Source: Myxococcales bacterium
Lineage (GTDB): Bacteria; Myxococcota; Polyangia; Fen-1088
Direction of reading: 5' to 3'
Assembly: GCA_003153875.1 (NCBI GenBank)
Contig: PMBY01000513.1
Span: forward strand, 4,384-21,807
DNA: 17,424 bases
Shown here: piece after piece, positions 14,425-17,424 of the stretch
How the letters are laid out: each line of letters begins with the position of its first letter
How positions within the stretch are numbered: position 1 is the first letter of the stretch
Translations under genes and position numbers: made by a program
The notes under the pieces: model-generated
The model's input: the letters and a program-made list of their open reading frames with translations, nothing else
Database searches by the model: none
What the model was told of the DNA's origin: nothing

Positions 14425-16368
14425 CTACTCGCCGGTCGTCTCCTCGGTCATCCGCACCCGCGCTCCTGCCCCGACGGGCTGGGAAGTCTCGACGATGACC
14501 GCGTCGCCGGCATCCAGACCCTGGGTGATGACGGCGTCGCTAGCGCCTCGGTCCGCCACCACCACGCTGCGCACCTCGGCCCGGCCCGTGGGCGCCACCA
14601 GCAAGACGCGGTCACTCTCGCCCACTCGCGACAAGGCCGAGGCCGGCAGCAGGAACGCGTCGGCAAGACGCGCGCGCAGCAGACGCACCATTTGGCCGGC
14701 CGCCGTCGCTGCCTCGGATGGCAACTCGATCACCACGTGGATTTCGTCGCCACTCTCGACGGCGAGGCTGCACCCGACCGACCGCCCTTCGATCTCGGCC
14801 CCACAGATGCCTTGCTTGCGGAGCCGCGCGGCCAGCGTGCGTGGCAGCTCGAAACTGGCGCGCCAACCCGCCGATTGCATGCGCACCGCGGGCACGCCCG
14901 TCTGCACGGTCTGACCCAAGGTGGCCAAAGTTGCCTCGACCCGGCCCGGGGCCTGTGCCACCACGGCCACATTGGAGAGAGCCTGCTGCGTATGCTCCAC
15001 CAGTCCGGCTCTGAACTCGACCTGGGCCCGGACCGCAGCGACCCGCTTCTCGTCGCCTGTGTCCTGCGCGCCCTTCACCAGTTGCTGATAGTAGGCGAGC
15101 CGCTCTTGCTGCTTGGCCAGATCGGCCAGCACCCGGCGGGCTGCGTCGGTCGCGGCCACCACATCACCGGCCCGCAGCGCGGTTCCTGGGGAGGCGAGCC
15201 GAATCACCTTCCCGCCCGCCGGGAAGCTCAGCACCTGGCGAGGCAGTGCCTCCACCGGCACGCTGTTGTCGAACCAACGCAAGACGGCCGTGGGTTTGGC
15301 GATGAGAACGCGCACCCGCACGGCAGCGGGTGGGTGCGATCGCAGCGCCAGAGGCACCGCGAGCACACCAACGACCACGGCCGTCAGGGTGCCGAGCAGA
15401 GCGTAGAGAATCCAGGGGCCGCCGCGCCCCCGCGCGGGCCGCATGGGCAACGGGGTGACCAAGGGAGTGGGCGTGGGAAGCGGCGGCGGAGTCACGATCC
15501 GCCGAAGCGCGTGCGCCGCCATGCGAGCCTCCGGAAGTACAGCGGGCGACTGGCTGGTGATTTCGGCAGCCTCGCCGTCGGACATGTGTCTTGCGGGCCG
15601 TGGCTCCGGCATAGGCGACGGCGTTTCTTCTCGGGACGGGAGCGGCGGTGTCTGGTCCACAACGGTCGCAGGTTGCCTGTCCGGTGAGACCGACGCCGGC
15701 TCGGATGCGCTGGCTGGTGGTGCAGGCGAATCATTCGGCGCGGGCGTTGCGTCCGTGGCTGGCAACCACGGCTGGTGCTGCGACGGCCCGTCGGGCTGCG
15801 CTGTGGTCACCACGACCGCGGGTGTCTCAGCGGCTGCCGACGCGTCGGGAGATGGCGTGTCTTTGGATGCCGCTTCTGCCTGGGGCGGCTCGACTGCTTG
15901 CTCCGCCGCTGCCAGGGGCGATTGCGCCGCCAGGGGCGCCGGCGTTTCGTCTCCAACAGGCGCGGGTTGCGGCGGGACCGGCAAAGGCGTCTCTGCCAGC
16001 ACGGGCTGCGACGGAACTGGCGACGGCGTCTCTGCCTCCTCGTCGGACTGGGGCACAGCCGGCGTCCTTTCGGGCGCGACCCCTGGCGTCCTCGCCATTT
16101 CCGACTCAAGGAAGCCAAGCTGATCGAGACGTGCCGCGAAAGCCGTGAGTTGCTCTGCCGTCAGCTCCAGCCCGGTCGAAAGCCGCACCCAGGGAATGAC
16201 CTTGGCCAGAGGGCGGCCATCAAACGCAAGGGCGACCGAGTACTCGTAGTCGAAGAGACGGAAGCTCGCCCCCCGCTTGGGATCGTGAACGTCGACGCAC
16301 TTGACGCCATCTTCTCGCAAGATGGTCGAAACCAGATCGCGCCGAAGGCGCGGCCCGTCAAATACCAT
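14425..16368 (-). CDS. HlyD/RND-type membrane fusion protein with N-terminal PqqD-like domain
   Basis: The chosen start is the ATG at 16368 (MVFDGPRLRRDL), giving 647 residues; the TTG at 16404 is an alternative. Numbering from that TTG, residues ~18-100 look like a PqqD-like winged helix (DPKRGASFRLFDYEYSVALAFDG, ending AARLDQLGFLE). Residues 101-328 are a disordered linker rich in Pro, Ala, Glu and Thr, with repeated ETPSPVP-type units. Residues 329-354 are one membrane helix. The rest is a periplasmic adaptor: a helical hairpin (~417-475), half a lipoyl domain (VVAQAPGRVEATLATLGQTV), and a C-terminal barrel part (LLPASALSRVG, then ITQGLDAGDAVIV). Such proteins link inner-membrane exporters to outer-membrane channels. 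No partner pump lies in the window. The preceding glycosyltransferase ends within a few dozen bases, suggesting an operon. Confidence 0.75.
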   Translation of the reverse strand: MVFDGPRLRRDLVSTILREDGVKCVDVHDPKRGASFRLFDYEYSVALAFDGRPLAKVIPWVRLSTGLELTAEQLTAFAARLDQLGFLESEMARTPGVAPERTPAVPQSDEEAETPSPVPSQPVLAETPLPVPPQPAPVGDETPAPLAAQSPLAAAEQAVEPPQAEAASKDTPSPDASAAAETPAVVVTTAQPDGPSQHQPWLPATDATPAPNDSPAPPASASEPASVSPDRQPATVVDQTPPLPSREETPSPMPEPRPARHMSDGEAAEITSQSPAVLPEARMAAHALRRIVTPPPLPTPTPLVTPLPMRPARGRGGPWILYALLGTLTAVVVGVLAVPLALRSHPPAAVRVRVLIAKPTAVLRWFDNSVPVEALPRQVLSFPAGGKVIRLASPGTALRAGDVVAATDAARRVLADLAKQQERLAYYQQLVKGAQDTGDEKRVAAVRAQVEFRAGLVEHTQQALSNVAVVAQAPGRVEATLATLGQTVQTGVPAVRMQSAGWRASFELPRTLAARLRKQGICGAEIEGRSVGCSLAVESGDEIHVVIELPSEAATAAGQMVRLLRARLADAFLLPASALSRVGESDRVLLVAPTGRAEVRSVVVADRGASDAVITQGLDAGDAVIVETSQPVGAGARVRMTEETTGE

Positions 16369-16407
16369 GGTTGCATCTTTACCCGCGGATCGCGCCGGCG
16401 CCAATAG

Positions 16408-17424
16408 TCACGGTGCCAGCAGCTCGTCGTAGACCCGCAGCAGCCGGTCGGCGATGCCGGTCCAATCGTAGTCCCTTTCCACCAAGGCCCGCGCCTCCAG
16501 GGTCAGGCGGCCGGCGAGCGCGCGGTCGGTGAGAAGACGCGCCACCGCTGCGACGAAACCTTCGGCGTCATCGGCGATGAGCAGGTGCTTGTCGTCCTCG
16601 ACCGCAAGACCTTCGCAGCCCAGCGGCGTGGAAACCACGGGCCGTCCCAGCGCCATGGCTTCGAGAATCTTGAGGCGGGTTCCACCACCGGCGCGCAAAG
16701 GAACAACGGCGACATGCGCGTCCTGGTAGTAGGGAAGCGGAGAAGGGACGCGGCCGACCAAGTCGATGTCGTCGCGCCCGCGGAACTCGCCCAGCGCGCC
16801 GGGCGCCCCATCGCCCACCACGGTCAGGCGGGCTTCCGGGATGCGCGCATGCAGGGCCGGCAAGATATGGTGCGCGAGAAAACGAACCGCGTCGATATTG
16901 GGCGGGTAGCGCAGGTGGCCCACGAAGATCAACCGCTTGCCAACTGCAGCCTCGGGCAGCGGGCGCAAGACCGCCGTATCCACGCCGTTGGGGACCAGCG
17001 ACACCGCGGTGCCAGCAGCCACCGCGCGCAGGCGCTGGCCCTCGATTTCGGAAACCACCAGACACCGGTCGAAACGCGCCGCATGTCGGGCCTCCCAGCC
17101 GCGCATGAGGATCGCCTTGACCAGCAAGCCCAGCTTCGCCACCACACCCGAGTGCATGCGTAGCATGGTGCGGTACTGGGTCTCGCAAAAGTTGTGGAAC
17201 GAGAGGATCGTCCGACAGGGCGAGCCTTCGGGAACGGCATCGCGGAAGTGCGCCAGAAAGGAATGTTCGATCTGAAGAATGTGGACGGTGCCGCTGCTGA
17301 CCAGGTCGCGCAGCTTGGTCTCCATAGCGCGCGAGCTGTAGGGCCAGGTGACAAGCGGCCGACGCCGTATGAGGTGTCCCAAAAAATCGCGTGCGCGCTC
17401 CACCTCGGAGCCGGCACGCATGAC
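16408..17424 (-). CDS. GT4 family glycosyltransferase (partial, N-terminus outside window)
   Basis: The frame is open to the right edge. An ATG sits at 17421, but the usual first ~60 residues of a GT4 enzyme, including the N-terminal Gly-rich loop, are missing, so the gene almost certainly continues beyond the window. Visible parts are VHILQIEHSFLAHF, SLVPNGVDTAVL (the interdomain hinge region), LIFVGHLRYPPNIDAV, LTVVGDGAP, and GGGTRLKILEAMALGRPVVST followed by GCEGL. The last stretch is the nucleotide-sugar-binding region, with E254 of the EX7E-type motif in partial numbering. GT4 enzymes add sugars with retention in the cytoplasm, commonly in exopolysaccharide or lipopolysaccharide assembly. 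The stop lies just before the start of the membrane fusion protein gene. Confidence 0.92.
   Translation of the reverse strand, partial: VMRAGSEVERARDFLGHLIRRRPLVTWPYSSRAMETKLRDLVSSGTVHILQIEHSFLAHFRDAVPEGSPCRTILSFHNFCETQYRTMLRMHSGVVAKLGLLVKAILMRGWEARHAARFDRCLVVSEIEGQRLRAVAAGTAVSLVPNGVDTAVLRPLPEAAVGKRLIFVGHLRYPPNIDAVRFLAHHILPALHARIPEARLTVVGDGAPGALGEFRGRDDIDLVGRVPSPLPYYQDAHVAVVPLRAGGGTRLKILEAMALGRPVVSTPLGCEGLAVEDDKHLLIADDAEGFVAAVARLLTDRALAGRLTLEARALVERDYDWTGIADRLLRVYDELLAP

Noticed and set aside
16408..17421. The GT4 gene as a complete 337-residue protein starting at 17421
   Set aside because: The N-terminal nucleotide-fold segment common to GT4 enzymes is missing and the frame runs open to the window edge.

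Overview
The window looks like chromosomal DNA of a GC-rich, soil-type member of the Myxococcota, probably class Polyangia. The main signs are a polysaccharide lyase ending in a MYXO-CTERM-like sorting tail, a secreted cellulase with a very long Gly/Ser/Thr linker, a Cys-rich lipoprotein of a type common in this phylum, and a two-helix membrane module common in polyangial proteins. No RNA genes, insertion sequences or CRISPR arrays were found.

Layout. (1) 1-1048: the C-terminal part of a PL11 rhamnogalacturonan lyase, cut by the left edge. (2) 1401-4870: an overlapping pair, a DUF6057-like polytopic membrane protein and a probable lipoprotein carrying one haem-c motif (CxxCH) and a TolB/PD40 beta-propeller. 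The pair is lower in GC than its neighbours and sits behind a hairpin-dense leader. (3) 4937-6196 (-): a GH45 endoglucanase lipoprotein. (4) 6574-7525: a two-gene unit of envelope proteins of unknown role. (5) 7558-8811 (-): a class III nucleotidyl cyclase domain joined to an N-terminal domain with a PD-(D/E)xK-type motif. (6) 8892-9555: a small conserved-looking protein and a DUF1844 protein. (7) 9566-14142 (-): dapA-dapB (lysine and meso-diaminopimelate synthesis), then a flippase-like membrane protein and a GT39-like membrane glycosyltransferase. (8) 14425-17424 (-): a GT4 glycosyltransferase cut by the right edge, followed by a membrane-fusion (HlyD/RND-type) protein with a cytoplasmic PqqD-like domain.

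How the genes fit together. PL11 and GH45 attack pectin and cellulose, consistent with life on plant debris. The GT39, flippase-like, GT4 and HlyD-like genes concern envelope glycans and export. DapA and DapB supply peptidoglycan and lysine precursors.

The least explained parts are the endonuclease-fold/cyclase fusion, whose base-selecting residues are non-canonical, the DUF6057/haem-propeller pair, the PqqD-HlyD fusion, and a roughly 165-base quasi-palindrome upstream of dapA. None can be called a new defence or signalling system from sequence alone. The cyclase fusion is the best candidate.
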